Position numbers and translations under genes: made by a program. This document shows, one piece after another, positions 1 through 11,241 of a DNA stretch of 64,000 nt (positions within the stretch are counted from its first letter, which is position 1; each line of letters opens with the position of its first letter). This DNA is from Lithodes maja (Eukaryota > Arthropoda > Malacostraca > Decapoda > Lithodidae). Location: NCBI GenBank assembly GCA_037953745.1, contig JBAKBP010000195.1, forward strand, positions 186,001 through 250,000. The letters run 5' to 3'. Below the pieces are notes generated by a model. The model worked only from the letters and a program-made list of their open reading frames with translations, searched no databases and was not told the origin of the DNA.

Positions 1-632
1 CTATAACCCATCATCTCCAGACATCACCTTTTGCTCCCCAGAACTCGCCCCCACAACATCCTGGAGGGTGGTCAGAACCTTAGGCTCTGACGAACCAAGA
101 CCACCCACTAAACTACATGGCAACACACCCACAGACACCAAGAAATATCAAAACAACACCCAGCACACGGTATCACACACAATTATTGTCCTCTCTCCCT
201 CCCTGCCCACCCCGAACCAACTTCCAGAAGCACATCCATACTCATATCTCTCGCCAATCCATCCACTCACTCACAGACAACACGCAGCTGCATGCACGAC
301 CTCCCGAAATCCATCCTTCCGAATCCTCCCTCCCTCGCGAGGACAGAGTCCACCTGGCCAGGCTGAGATGCGGACACCATCCAGCTCTCCTGAGCTATCA
401 GAAGAGACTGGATGACTCCGTTGTCGACGCCTGCCCGGGATGTAACACAGCACCCCATACCATTAAACACATCATAGAAGACTGCATTTCACACAACCAC
501 TTACGCCAACAACACAACCTACACTCAATGAGAGCTCTGTGGGAAAGCCCGATCGTGGCCGTGGCCTTCCTCAGGGACTCGGGGCTGTTCGGCCAGGCAG
601 CTTAGGGAACAACAACAACAACAACAACAACA
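1..632 (+). mobile_element. LINE family A, 3' end fragment
   Basis: The C-terminal end of a non-LTR retrotransposon polyprotein is open from about 117 to the TAG at 603-605. It contains a CPGC...H...H...C zinc-knuckle-like motif (about 430-490), as found after the reverse transcriptase in Jockey and I-type LINEs. The 3' UTR is nearly absent: the stop is followed directly by an AAC repeat (608-632), the likely replication tail. No reverse transcriptase is left in this copy. The last 80 bp, ending ggccaggcagcttagggaac, resemble the 3' end of the SINE copies at 4306, 11757 and 35683. Confidence 0.7.
608..632 (+). repeat. (AAC)n microsatellite, LINE-A tail
   Basis: About eight AAC units directly follow the LINE-A stop codon. 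The same tail closes the family A SINE copies. Confidence 0.85.
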
Positions 633-3120
633 AAAACTAAATTGGAATAACTTCCTACAAACACTTGATCACAAAACAAACCCCAAGAAACTCTACAAAA
701 CACTAAACAGCATCACACTGTCCAACAGCAACACAACACAACACAATCACATGCTGCAATCACAACAACAGACTCTACTCCTTCATGTAAACAACAAGCA
801 AACACTCTCATCAATCACTTCTCACATGTCAGCCACCTAAAACCTCACAAAGACGACCGACGTGTCATCCGACGTAAGAGACAATTCCCCACAGACCCTG
901 ACTATACACCCTTCACCAATCACCAGACAAAGCATATCATCAACAATCTCAAGCACTCACCCGCCTGTGGCCTAGACAACATAAGCAAGATACACCTCAG
1001 ACAACAAGGCATACAAGCACTCACTAACGTATCAAACTACAGCTATTCACACAACACAATACCAGACATTTGGAAGCATGGTATCATCATCACATTCCCC
1101 AAACCCAACAAAGACCCCACGCTACCCTCCTCGCACCGCCCCATCACACTCCTTTGCTCCCCCTCCAAAGTCATGGAATGCCTAGTACAGTAAAAGTCCG
1201 TTAATCCGACGACCGATGATTCGAATCTCCCAATAGTCCGAATTTTTCAATTTGAGGCCAAATCCGAATTCACCCGATGGTCCGAATTTCAAGAAGTTGG
1301 TCCGAATTTCAAGAAGTCCCAAAGTCCCCTTTTTGAGGCATTAGGCCACTCAAATGACACATAATGGAGCACACACATATCATATGTTCATGAATTCACT
1401 TTAAAAGTTTACCATTGTCATTGTAGCCTATTACCTACTTCAAAACATTCAGATTAATGGTCAAAGGAAGCTACTGATATAAACGTAAACACCTTCTTCT
1501 TCTTCTTCTTCTTCCACATCGTCTGCTAGAGAGTTTGTTTTGCTCTTGAACGCATCCTTGGGACGCTCCGATGCGCTACTGGCTTGCACCGCATTTTCTG
1601 CAAGCGCATTCAGTCTTGAGCTTGAAAACGCACCTTTGGATGTATTAGCCTTGAGCTTGAAAACGCACCTTTGGACGTTCCGATACGCTACTATTTATAG
1701 TTCAGTGATCGGAGCGTCCCAAGGGTGCTTTCAAGACAACAAGACAAGGGTGCTTTCAATACAATATAATATAACAGAGCACATCACAAAAGGAAAATCA
1801 CAAAAGGAAAATTACAAGAACTTCTCAGGGAAGTGCCGTTGTTAAGGCATTACTTCCCGAACCACATCTGATCTTAAAGAGCAAGACAAACTCTAGTAGA
1901 CGGAAGAAGAAGAAGACGTTTATATCAGCAGATTCCTTTGACCATTAATCTGAATGTTTTGAAGGTAGGTAATAGGCTACAATGACAATGGTAAACTTTT
2001 GAAGTGATTTCATGAACATATGATATGTGTGTGTGCACCATTGTGTCATTTGGGTGGCCTAATGTCTCGATGTTTTCGTCATACACAGGTTCATAGGGGT
2101 AAAGTCCGATAATCCGAAAAATCCACTAATCCGAACGAGGGCCGGTCCGCTGCCCTTCGGATTAACGGAAGTTTACTGTATTACAACTAATTACACCTGA
2201 CCTACCCCTAGCTCCAACACAACATGGCTTTAGGCCACTGCACTCCACAAACACTCTTCTCACAGACCTTACACAAAGAGCTTTCGACGGCATCAACTCA
2301 GCTAGACCACCACGCAGGGGCCACACTATTAGCCACACTCGACATTAGTAAAGCCTTCGATGCCATCCCCCGCCACAACCTAACAAACAAAATCTACAAC
2401 ACAAACATGCACAACAACACAAAAAGGTGGCTGGCCAACTTCCTAGCAGGCAGATGTGCACACGTATCTTTTGCCGGTCAGTCATCTAAAATCAGAAACT
2501 TTCCAAACGGAGTCCCACAAGGATCCGTCCTATCGCCCGCACTCTTCAATCTGTACATGCACGATATAACTACACCCAATACGCCCCAAATAAACTTAGC
2601 CTCCTATGCAGATGTCATAACACTCACATGCACACACCATGACCCAAAAAGAGCAACAGATCTCCTTCAACCCTATCTCAACACACTACATGGCTGGTGC
2701 ACTACAAACAGACTTAATCTAGCCCCAGCCAAATCCACCGCAACCCTGCTCACAAGTTGGACAGGAGAACACGAATACATCCCTCAACTCACCATAAACA
2801 ACACACCCCTAACACATACACACACACCCAAAATCCTAGGAGTAACATATGATACTCATATGACATTCAAACAGCACACCACAAACATTAAAAAGAAACT
2901 GACACCCAGACTAACGCCCTCAGGTCACTTGCTCACACAAAATTTGGACACAACAAAGAAACTACCACCACAGTAATATAAACAATACATAAGATCAGTG
3001 ATGGAATACGCAAGCCCAGCCTGGGCTTCTAACCTAGATGAAACACATCATAAGACCTTACAGACTATTCAAAACAAAGCCCTAAAAATCATTACAGGCT
3101 GCACAGCTACTGCACCCACA
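633..3120 (+). mobile_element. LINE family A, second copy, degenerate reverse transcriptase
   Basis: Linker and reverse transcriptase domains of the same LINE type as the first 600 bp. Readable pieces include HRPITLLCSPSKVMECLV before the Tigger-like insertion and LDISKAFDAIPRHNL, GVPQGSVLSPALFNLYMHD and KILGVTYD after it. Frameshifts occur, one near 2310-2330. The catalytic YADD box reads YADVI, so the second aspartate is lost. A 991-bp DNA transposon splits the element at 1188-2178. The 3' side is cut at about 3120, where an RTE-like LINE begins. Non-functional. Confidence 0.75.
1188..2178. mobile_element. Tigger/pogo-like non-autonomous DNA transposon with long inverted arms
   Basis: The ends are CAGTAAAAGTCCGTTAATCC on the left and its near inverse on the right, flanked by TA at 1186-1187 and 2179-2180. 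Similarity between the halves continues far inside: the gaggcattaggcc segment near 1335 pairs with ggcctaatgtctc near 2060, so arms of roughly 350-390 bp flank a short centre. The centre holds a small tandem duplication of a ttgagcttgaaaacgcacct unit. No transposase ORF. It interrupts the LINE-A reverse transcriptase and is therefore younger than that copy. Confidence 0.85.
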
Positions 3121-3952
3121 GATCTATCTATCTATCTATTGCCTGACGCCGTGATCCCCGAAGGGGTGGCCACGAACGAACCGCCCCCATGCACCTCTGT
3201 CCCCAGTCAGTCGACGCCCCTCCCCCCAACCAGCACCGCCTTCATTCATGTAGTTGCTCACTCCATCCTTCCACCTCATATTCGGTCTACCTCTCCCCCT
3301 ATGTCCCTCCACCTCGCTCTCGTACACCCTCTTAGTCATTCTCTCGCTTTCCATACGTTCCATATGGCCGAACCATCTCAAGTTGTTCCTTTTCACACTT
3401 TCCAGCACATCTACCTCCACACCACACCTCCTTCTTACTTCCTCATTAGTCTGTCTATCCCTCCATGTAATTCCGCACGCACTCCTTAAGTAATTCATTT
3501 CCACTGCTCTCACTCTTGGTCTGAGTCTCTCAACCAACGTCCATGCTTCGCTTCCGTAAGTCAGTGTCGGGATTACCACACTGTCATGCAAGGACTTCTT
3601 CACTTCCATACTGACCACCCTATTTCTTGTTACTGCTTTTAGCGTTCCTACAACCCTCTTCCCCTGTTGTACCCTCTCTCGCACCTCTTCATCCATAGTC
3701 CCATCTTTACTCAACACACTGCCCAGATACTTAAAAGAGTTGACGATCTCCATAGCCTGACCGTTCAGCTTCACCTCACACTCTGTGACTTCACCCCTTT
3801 CGAAGACCATAACCTTGCTCTTCCCCGTATTTACCTTCAAATTCCGTTTTTCGCACACTGTTCCAAACTCATTTACCAGACCCTGCAACTCCCATTCATT
3901 ATCACTCATCAGAACTGTATCATCCGCAAACAGCAGTATAGGTAGCTATCAC
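3121..3952 (-). mobile_element. RTE-like LINE, copy 1, 3' part
   Basis: On the minus strand a frame of about 250 codons runs from just after the polymerase catalytic box to the C-terminus. Readable motifs are NSFKYLGSVLSKDGTMDEEV, GSEAWTLVERL, NNLRWFGHMERM and RGRGRPNMRWKDGV, which form the thumb and C-terminal region of RTE-type reverse transcriptases. The protein ends GVRQ, followed at once by an ATAG-type tail, seen on the plus strand as (ATCT)n at 3121-3139. The 5' end is truncated at about 3952. The RTE clade assignment is from motif style only. Confidence 0.75.
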
Positions 3953-4305
3953 CTACCGTAAAATGCGGTAACTTCGGAAATTTTTCGATGTTTTTTAACA
4001 ATTTCTCCTGAGTGTAAACACATTATAGAGATTTAACTAGGTCAAGTGATGTATGGTGATAGTGCGCCATAATCCAGGAAGTCTCCTAAAATTATCCCCC
4101 ATAAGAAGAGAGCTATCCTTATCCTAAATGATGTCCGAAGTTTGCTTGAAAAGTTGATAACTTCGGACATACGGTGTTTCTTATGGAAAATGGTTGCCAA
4201 GAATGTTGAGATAACTCCGGACAAACGGAGGAGAACTTCGGACGTACATTCGTGGCCTTATTTCATTCATTTTTCGGCTCCTACTATTTTATATGAATAT
4301 TTTAT
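3953..4305. other. Unassigned spacer
   Basis: No gene seen. The motif aacttcgga recurs near 3971, 4150 and 4232, and the sequence may be the remnant of a small inverted-repeat element. The last 15 bp (4291-4305) are the left target-site duplication of the following SINE. Confidence 0.4.
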
Positions 4306-4824
4306 GTTGTTGTTGCTGTTCCCCAAGCTGCCTGGCCGTACAGCCCCAAGGCCCCGAGCAAAGCCAAGGCCATACCCGAGCGCACCCACAGAACCCTCCC
4401 CGTCGACCACAATAAAGCCTGGGTGACCGAAGCCACTCCATGGCGGGGAGCTGAGGAGGGTGCGGAAACGCCCGGGAAACCAAAGCCCCACCCAGGGCCC
4501 TGTGCCCCTCAGCAATTATGAAAAGAAAGTTGAGAGGCAAAGGAAAAATGTGACGCTTTGACTTCCAATCTTGGTAAATTGGGAGGTCAATCCACGGAAG
4601 AGACGCCGTCACTTGAGATCTAGAAAATATATAAGTAAAAGGAACAGTCAGAGTAAGCTATGGGTATGGCTGAGATCGCTCAGTTCTCACTCTGATAGAC
4701 CAGCCCATCACCACATGACTAGAACCCAATCCTCTCAGCATCAGCTAGGAAAGGCCCTAGAAAGCCGCCTTTGGCAGGGGGATAGCTCCCCTATTTCAAC
4801 CCCTTTCGGGGTTGGGCACCCGCC
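4306..4824 (-). mobile_element. SINE-A copy 1, full length with 15-bp TSD
   Basis: A 519-bp retroposon in minus orientation, flanked by a perfect 15-bp duplication (atatgaatattttat) at 4291-4305 and 4825-4839. The 3' end (plus-strand left side) is an AAC/AGC tail preceded by cggccaggcagcttgggga, nearly the same as the end of LINE-A at 550-632. In the 5' region a TAGCTGATGCTG A-box-like word is followed by a GGTTCTAGTC B-box-like word. Pol III promotion is therefore plausible, but the spacing is short. No ORF. Confidence 0.8.
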
Positions 4825-4839
4825 ATATGAATATTTTAT

Positions 4840-5011
4840 TATTGCTGCTTATTCCTGTCCGATGTTATAGTGGAAAATGCACAGTCAATACTTTTAGGCC
4901 TGTATAATCAGTATAGGAGGGGTATATATACGATGTTTAACATATATTCTGTTTGGATCAGTTCTCGTTAGGCATTGAGCTCACTCCTAGAAAATATTGA
5001 GCAGGAAAAAT
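4840..5011. other. Unassigned spacer
   Basis: AT-rich, with no recognizable feature. Confidence 0.3.
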
Positions 5012-7826
5012 AACCAATATCTTGCAAATAAGCCATAACCCAGCCCCTCTTTATTATGAACTGTTGGAAGTGGAAATAAAACTCCATCAACAAATTCTAA
5101 GAATGGCAGTTGTCTATAGGCCTGGCCATCGTGGCACAGATAGGGGTTTTATGGAAGAGTTTGGGCAGTTTCTCGAGGAATTTTCTGCTAAAACCGGAAG
5201 ACTTTTGATATGTGGAGATTTTAATTACTGAGTTGACAGCCCTCATCTGAAGCCATTCTCTCCTGAGTTCCTTGAGTTGACTGATCAGAACAATTTTGTA
5301 AACCATGTGTCCCACCCAACTCATATTTTAGGACACACCCTTGACTTGGTTTTCTCTCCTGTGGGTTGTGGTGGTGTTCTGGATGTTGATGTTGAGAATG
5401 CTGACCCTAATACCTCTGATCATGCTTTGATTACTTTCAGCTTTGATTTCCCTAAGCCACTCACACATGAAAAAAGTAATCAGATTTAGAAATTATAAAA
5501 ATACAGACCAAAATTTGGCTAGCAGTGAAGTAAAACAGTACTTGGGAAGTATTGATACTTCCAACCTTACTTCAGATGAGCTGGTGGAGGTACATGGAAA
5601 TGCACTTAAATTAGTGTTCGATCATCACTGTCCAGAAGTAGAGAAGAAAATCATAGTACGAGATGATTCACCCTGGTATAGCACTCAAGTTAAATTTCTT
5701 AGAAGAGCGCGTAGAAGAGCTGAACGTGAATGGCGGAAAAATAAAACAGACTCTACATGGTTGCAATATCTGTCAGCCAGAAGAGCCGTGGTCCACACAA
5801 TCAAAGATGAAAAGAAAGTGTATTATCAGGGAAAAGTTGACTCATGTGGTAACGACCAGAGGAGTTGGTTGGCTTCAATTGTAAACAGTTTACTTGGAAA
5901 AACAAGAGTCAGCTTAAGTCCTTCTGTACCCGATGCCGAGTTGGCTGCCAACTTTGTGGCATTTTTTGCTGGCAAGATAACTCGCATAAGACAGGAACTG
6001 GATGATGCTTCTGTTGGTGAAGAACTTTCAGTTGTACTCCAACCCCGACACATTCCTAATAATGTCCTCTCATCCTTTCACTCAGTAGAGGTGGACATGA
6101 TCTCGTCCTACATAAGAAACCTCAATAAAACATTTTGCCCGTTGGATCCCATAAATGTTTCCAAGCTACCAAGAGTCTATGATCACACAGTTGAGTTTAT
6201 TTCCAAAATAATTAATAAGTGCTTCTCTGAAGGTAGCTTCCCACATTCTGAAAAGCATGCACTACTCCGACCTACTCTAAAGAAACCTGGACTTGATGTT
6301 GAGAACATGTTGAACTATCGTCCTGTCTCCAACCTGTCCTTCATATCAAAGATATTAGAGCGTGCGATACTTGACCAATTACAAACTACTTCAGCAGAAT
6401 GAAACTATCCCAATTTTTCAGTCTGCTTACCGACAGCATCATTCAACTGAAACAGCATTGATTAGAGTACATAATGATCTAGTTGAGAACATTTGCAATG
6501 GTGTGGCGTCACTATTGGTCTTGCTTGATCTCTCTGCGGCCTTTGACACAGTGGATCACGAGTTGTTATTGAGTGATCTTTATGATTGTGGTGTGCGTGA
6601 CTCCGCTCTCTTGCTTCTTGGGTCGTACTTGTCAGGTAGATCCCAGAGTGTGATGGTAAATCAAATGGTCTCGGACTCGACACCCCTGCAGTATGGTGTT
6701 CCGCAGGGATCAGTTTTAGGTCCTATCCTATTTATAATTTATATCAGCAGTTTGTCTCTTCTGCTTCGTGCACATAATGTCACCTTTCACTTTTATGCAG
6801 ATGACACCCAGATTTATGTGAGAATCACAAATATAGTTGATATACGGAGTAAGATAGAATTGTTGATGTCTGATATCAAGAAGTGGATGAGAGCGAGAAA
6901 ACTTAAACTAAATGATGGTAAAACTGATATTCTCATCATCCGAGGAAATAGAAGAGCTGATGATATAGTAGGTGCCCTCTCCATCAATGTGGGTGGATCT
7001 CAGCTGCGACTGGCCAACTCTGTTCGAAATCTGGGTGTATATGTGAACTCCCGATTAGATTTCAAAGAGCATGTAAACCAGATAGTTAAAAGTTGTTACT
7101 TGCACATCAGAAATCTCTATTTGGTGAAGCCGTTTATAACCAGACGTTGCCTCCTGACGTTGGTTCACTCATTGGTCTTCTCTCGTGTTGATTATTGCAA
7201 TGCCCTGTTGGTGGGTCTTCCAAATTATATTTTAAAGAAAGTTCAGTCTGTTCTTAACAGGGCCGCAAGACTCATTTTTGGTGTTCCACCTAGAACTCCT
7301 ACTACATCTCTTCACATAGAACTGCACTGGCTGCCAGTAAGAGCAAGAATAGAATTTAAGTTGTGTTTGGTGACTTTTAAGGTTCTCAAATTTGGTGAGC
7401 CTACCTTGCGGAGCTGCTCAGGCGCCCACCGGCACACCATGGTGTAGTTGTGCGTCATGACAATGACCCTTTTCGTCTTGATGAACCAAGGGCTTTCCAG
7501 CAGTCTTCTTTCTTTGAGAGGTCATTCTCCTACATGGCTCGGAGGTTGTATAACAGGTTGCCGCTGTCCATGAGACAACTGAGTTCTGTTGAATGCTTCA
7601 AGAGACACCTTAAGACTTTTCTCTTTGAGAGAAGCTATGATCTTGAGAGAGGTGTCATGGCAGATGGCTATAGAGTTTAGGCTGTTTTGCCACTGCTAGT
7701 GATTGTTAAATGTGTGTTGTATATAAGCCTTCTTTTGATGCATTGATTTTGTTCTTTTTTCTTTCTCTTTCCGAGCGCTAGTGAATTCTTCGGAAAAATT
7801 GGCGCTTATGAGAAATAAGTAACATC
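5012..7826 (+). mobile_element. LINE family B (CR1/L2-like), endonuclease end plus reverse transcriptase, mutated
   Basis: Partial endonuclease (RLLICGDFNY followed by a TGA at 5229-5231, then TSDHALITF near 5420), a linker, and a reverse transcriptase with NYRPVSNLSFISKILERAIL, LDLSAAFDTVDHELLL, GVPQGSVLGPILFIIYISS and FYADDTQIYV. The C-terminal LHWLPVRARIEFK and GEPT segments are typical of the CR1/L2 group. Reading needs frame changes near 5470, 6380 and 7430. The catalytic YADD box is intact but the protein is not. The last 150 bp (ttggcgcttatgagaaataagtaacat) recur as 5'-truncated fragments at 45815-46086 and 47317-47488. Confidence 0.8.
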
Positions 7827-10238
7827 TATCTATCTATCTATTGCCTGACGCCGTGATCCCCGAAGGGGTGGCCACGAACGAACCGCCCCCATGCACCTCT
7901 GTCCCCAGTCAGTCGACGCCCCTCCCCCCAACCAGCACCGCCTTCGTTCATGTAGTTCCTCACTCCATCCTTCCACCTCATATTCGGTCTACCTCTCCCC
8001 CTCTGTCCCTCCACCTCGCTCTCGTACACCCTCTTGGTCATTCTCTCGCTTTCCATACGTTCCATATGGCCGAACCATCTCAAGTGGTTCCTTTTCACAC
8101 TTTCCAGCACACTACCTCCACACCACACCTCCTTCTTACTTCCTCATTAGTCTGTCTATCCCTCCATGTAACTCCGCACGCACTCCTTAAGTAATTCATT
8201 TCCACTGCTCTCACTCTTGGTCTGAGTCTCTCAACCAACGTCCATGCTTCGCTTCCGTAAGTCAGTGTCGGGATTACCACACTGTCATGCAAGGACTTCT
8301 TCACTTCCATACTGACCACCCAATTTCTTGTTACTGCTTTTAGCGTTCCTACAACCCTCTTCCCCTGTTGTACCCTCTCCCGCACCTCTTCATCCATAGT
8401 CCCATCTTTACTCAACACACTGCCCAGATACTTAAAAGAGTTGACGATCTCCATAGCCTGACCGTTCAGCTTCACCTCACACTCTGTGACTTCACCCCTT
8501 TCGAAGACCATAACCTTGCTCTTCCCCGTATTTACCTTCAAATTCCGTTTTTCGCACACTGTTCCAAACTCATTTACCAGACCCTGCAACTCCCATTCAT
8601 TATCACTCATCAGAACTGTATCATCCGCAAACAGCAGTATAGGTAGCTTCCACTCAATTCCCTCCCTTTTCAGCGATACACCAACATCCACTGCTCTTGA
8701 TAGTATTTCTTTCATAACTCCATCCATATATACAGTAAACAACCACGGGGACATCACACACCCCTGTTTCAAACCAACATTCAGGTCAAAGAACTCGCTC
8801 TGCTCACTCTCCACACGTACTGCCGCCTTTGCACCCTCATACTATCGTCCAATTGCTCTTATCTCTTGTCTTTCTAAAGTTTTTGAAACTATTCTTGCTT
8901 CCAAATTTCTTAAGCATTTCTCTTCTCATAATCTGCTCTCAGATCGCCAGTATGGCTTCCTTAAGGGTCGCTCTACTGGTGATCTTCTTTCATATCTTAC
9001 TAACTCTTGGTCATCCTCCTTTCGGGACTTCGGTGAGACTTTTTCTATTGCACTAGACATATCGAAAGCCTTCGATAGAGTCTGGCATAAATCTTTAATT
9101 TCTAAACTACCCTCCTTCGGTTTCTATCCCTCCATCTGTGCCTTTGTCTCTAATTTCCTTTCCGGCCGTTCTATAGCTGCGGTTGTGGACGGCCATTGTT
9201 CACTTCCTCACCCTATAAACTCCGGTGTTCCTCAGGGCTCTGTCCTATCTCCTATTCTCTTTCTAATTTTTATAAATGATCTCCTTAACTGTACCTTAAT
9301 TCCCATCCATTCATACACAGACGACTCAACCTTACACTACTCCATTAGTTTTTCAGAACGCCCCAGCCAGCAATCCCTCAACGACAAACGTAATGAAGCC
9401 ATAGAACTCTTAAATTCTGATCTAAATACTATTTCCAATTGGGGCAGAGAAAACCTTGTTAACTTTAATGCTTCCAAAACCCAATTTCTCCATCTATCTA
9501 CCCGTCAGGATCTCCCAGCGGACTATCCCTTATTCTTCAACAATACAAAAATCAACCCTTCATCTTCTCTCAATATTCTTGGTGTCTCTTTTTCTTCTGC
9601 TCTCATTTGGAAGGACCATATTACCAGTCTTGCTAAGGCAGCCTCCCAGAAGCTGGGTGTGCTCAACCGCCTTAGGGTTCTTTTCCCCTGCACAGCTTCT
9701 TGCTCTGTACAGGGGCATAGTGCGCCCTTGTATTGAGTATTGTTCACATGTGTGGGGAGGTTCCTCTCACACCGCTCTCCTAGACAAAGTTGAAAGGAAG
9801 GCTTTTCGTATCATTAACTCCCGTCCACTCACCAACTCTCTGCAATCTCTCTCTCTCCGCCGCAATGTTGCATCTCTCTCGCTATTCTATCGCTACTATA
9901 ATAATCAGTGTTCCTCAGAGCTATCCCAGTGCATACCACCTCCTTTACGTAGGGCACGTGGTACCCGTCTTGCAACTCAATCCCACCCCTACTCTGTGCA
10001 ACTCTCCAACCCAAGAGTGAAACGTTACTCTCAAACTTTCTTCTACTCAACATCTGAGCTCTGGAACTCTCTCCCAGAATCAGTCTTTCCCTCTTCCTAT
10101 GACTTAAATTGCTTCAAACTCCGTGTGTCCAGGCATTTTGGCTCGAACGTCCCTTGATTTTGGCCCTGTCACTCTTTCAACTATGGGGGAGGCACTCGCT
10201 ATAGGCAGTTATGCCTTTTGCCTCCCTCAATCACATAG

Positions 10239-10270
<32 letters not shown>

Positions 10271-10968
10271 CTCTTCACTGCTTTCAGCAACTTGCCCTCT
10301 ACTCCGTATATTCTAAGTACTTTCCACAAACCTTCTCTATCCACTCTGTCATAGGCCTTCTCCAAGTCCATAAAGGCAACATACACCTTTTGTTTCTTCT
10401 CCAGATACTTCTCCACAACACAATTCAGGGTAAAAATCTGATCTACACATCCTCTTCCCTTCCTAAAGCCTCCCTGCTCGTCGCCTATCCATTTCTCCGT
10501 TCTCACTCTCACTCTCTCAATCACTACCCTACTGTATACCTTCCCTACTACGCTTAGAAGACATATTCCTCGGTGGTTACCACACACTCCTCTTTCCCCT
10601 TTGCCCTTATATAGGGGGACTATTATGCCAGTCTTCCAGTCATCGGGTGCACTCCCCTTCTCCCATGCTAGTTTGCACATTTTCCATACCCATTCTATCA
10701 CTATCTCACCACCATACCTCAACATTTCCCCACACACTCCATCTGTTCCTGGTGCTTTCCCCAACTTCACTCTTTTCATGGCTTCCCACACTTCTGACCT
10801 CCTGATCCCCACCTCCTCCTCCACTACTTCTCTTCTTCTCCCTCCCATACCATATCCAGCTATGTTTGCTGGCTCTTCATTCCTTTCATTTAGCAACTCA
10901 CTGAAGTACTCCCTCCATCTTTCGACTCTCTCTTGCTTCTCGGCTATACTCCTAAAATCCATTAATGA
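7822..10968 (-). mobile_element. RTE-like LINE, copy 2, split by a nested LINE
   Basis: Two minus-strand parts, 7822-8833 and about 10264-10968, together give a longer stretch of the RTE-like polyprotein. The inner part has VKLGKAPGTDGVCGEMLRYG, GNHRGICLLSVVGKVYSRV and DLEKAYDRVDREGLWKVL. The outer part has GVMKEILSRAVDVG, LLFADDTVLMSD and the same C-terminus as copy 1. A one-base deletion near 8110 shifts the frame. The (ATCT)n tail is at 7822-7840. Family J sequence (8834-10263) interrupts it, and the host resumes with a short duplicated atac at the junction. Confidence 0.8.
8834..10263 (+). mobile_element. Jockey-like LINE family J, copy 1, nested in RTE-like LINE
   Basis: 5'-truncated in the reverse transcriptase and ending in poly(A) (about 10230-10263). 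Motifs: YRPIALISCLSKVFETIL, LDISKAFDRVWHKSLISKL, SGVPQGSVLSPILFLIFIND, then SYTDDSTLHY. The alanine of YADD is threonine here, while copy 2 has SYADD. A frameshift near 9680 separates it from the C-terminal part, which ends LRVSRHFGSNVP and a TGA at about 10155. The 3' UTR has a ttatgccttttgcctccctc segment before the poly(A). Closely similar to the copy at 19850-21477. Confidence 0.85.
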
Positions 10969-11060
10969 AATTTACAAACACATGTGGCAGTCCGTGGATT
11001 CGAACCCAGGATGCTCACACCGAAAATCAACACCTTATGCATCGCACCACGTTATTGAGA
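10966..11060 (-). mobile_element. tRNA-derived SINE-H, copy 1
   Basis: On the minus strand a GGTTCGAATCC B-box is preceded by a degenerate A-box. The word acaaacacatgtggcag and the pattern resemble the copies near 13440, 36360 and 46088. Short and 3'-truncated, next to the RTE-like copy 2. Confidence 0.6.
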
Positions 11061-11160
11061 GAGAGAGAATGTTTTTTGGGGGGAACATAACTGTGGAAGG
11101 TAGAGAGACAATTATTTACCGTTTTCTACCCAACCTATAAAATAATAATAGCAGCAATAC

Positions 11161-11241
11161 CTTGAAGTACTTAGGAAGAGGCAGGACCGTGAGTAGTGTT
11201 ATCAGTGTGGACAGAGCTGCAGCGGTCATGTCAACACAAAA
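11161..11241 (-). CDS. ATM: ATM-like exon f
   Basis: Acceptor tcctttcag and donor AAG|gtattg. 27 codons, phase 0 to phase 0, reading FCVDMTAAALSTLITLLTVL and then PLPKYFK. The next exon is not visible below this point; the DNA down to position 1 is almost all repeats. Confidence 0.6.

Noticed and set aside
7841..8194. Recurrent plus-strand ORF reading LPDAVIPEGVATNEPPP (also at 3136, 39720, 48186)
   Set aside because: It is the antisense of the RTE-like LINE C-terminus, which has the real reverse-transcriptase motifs on the other strand.
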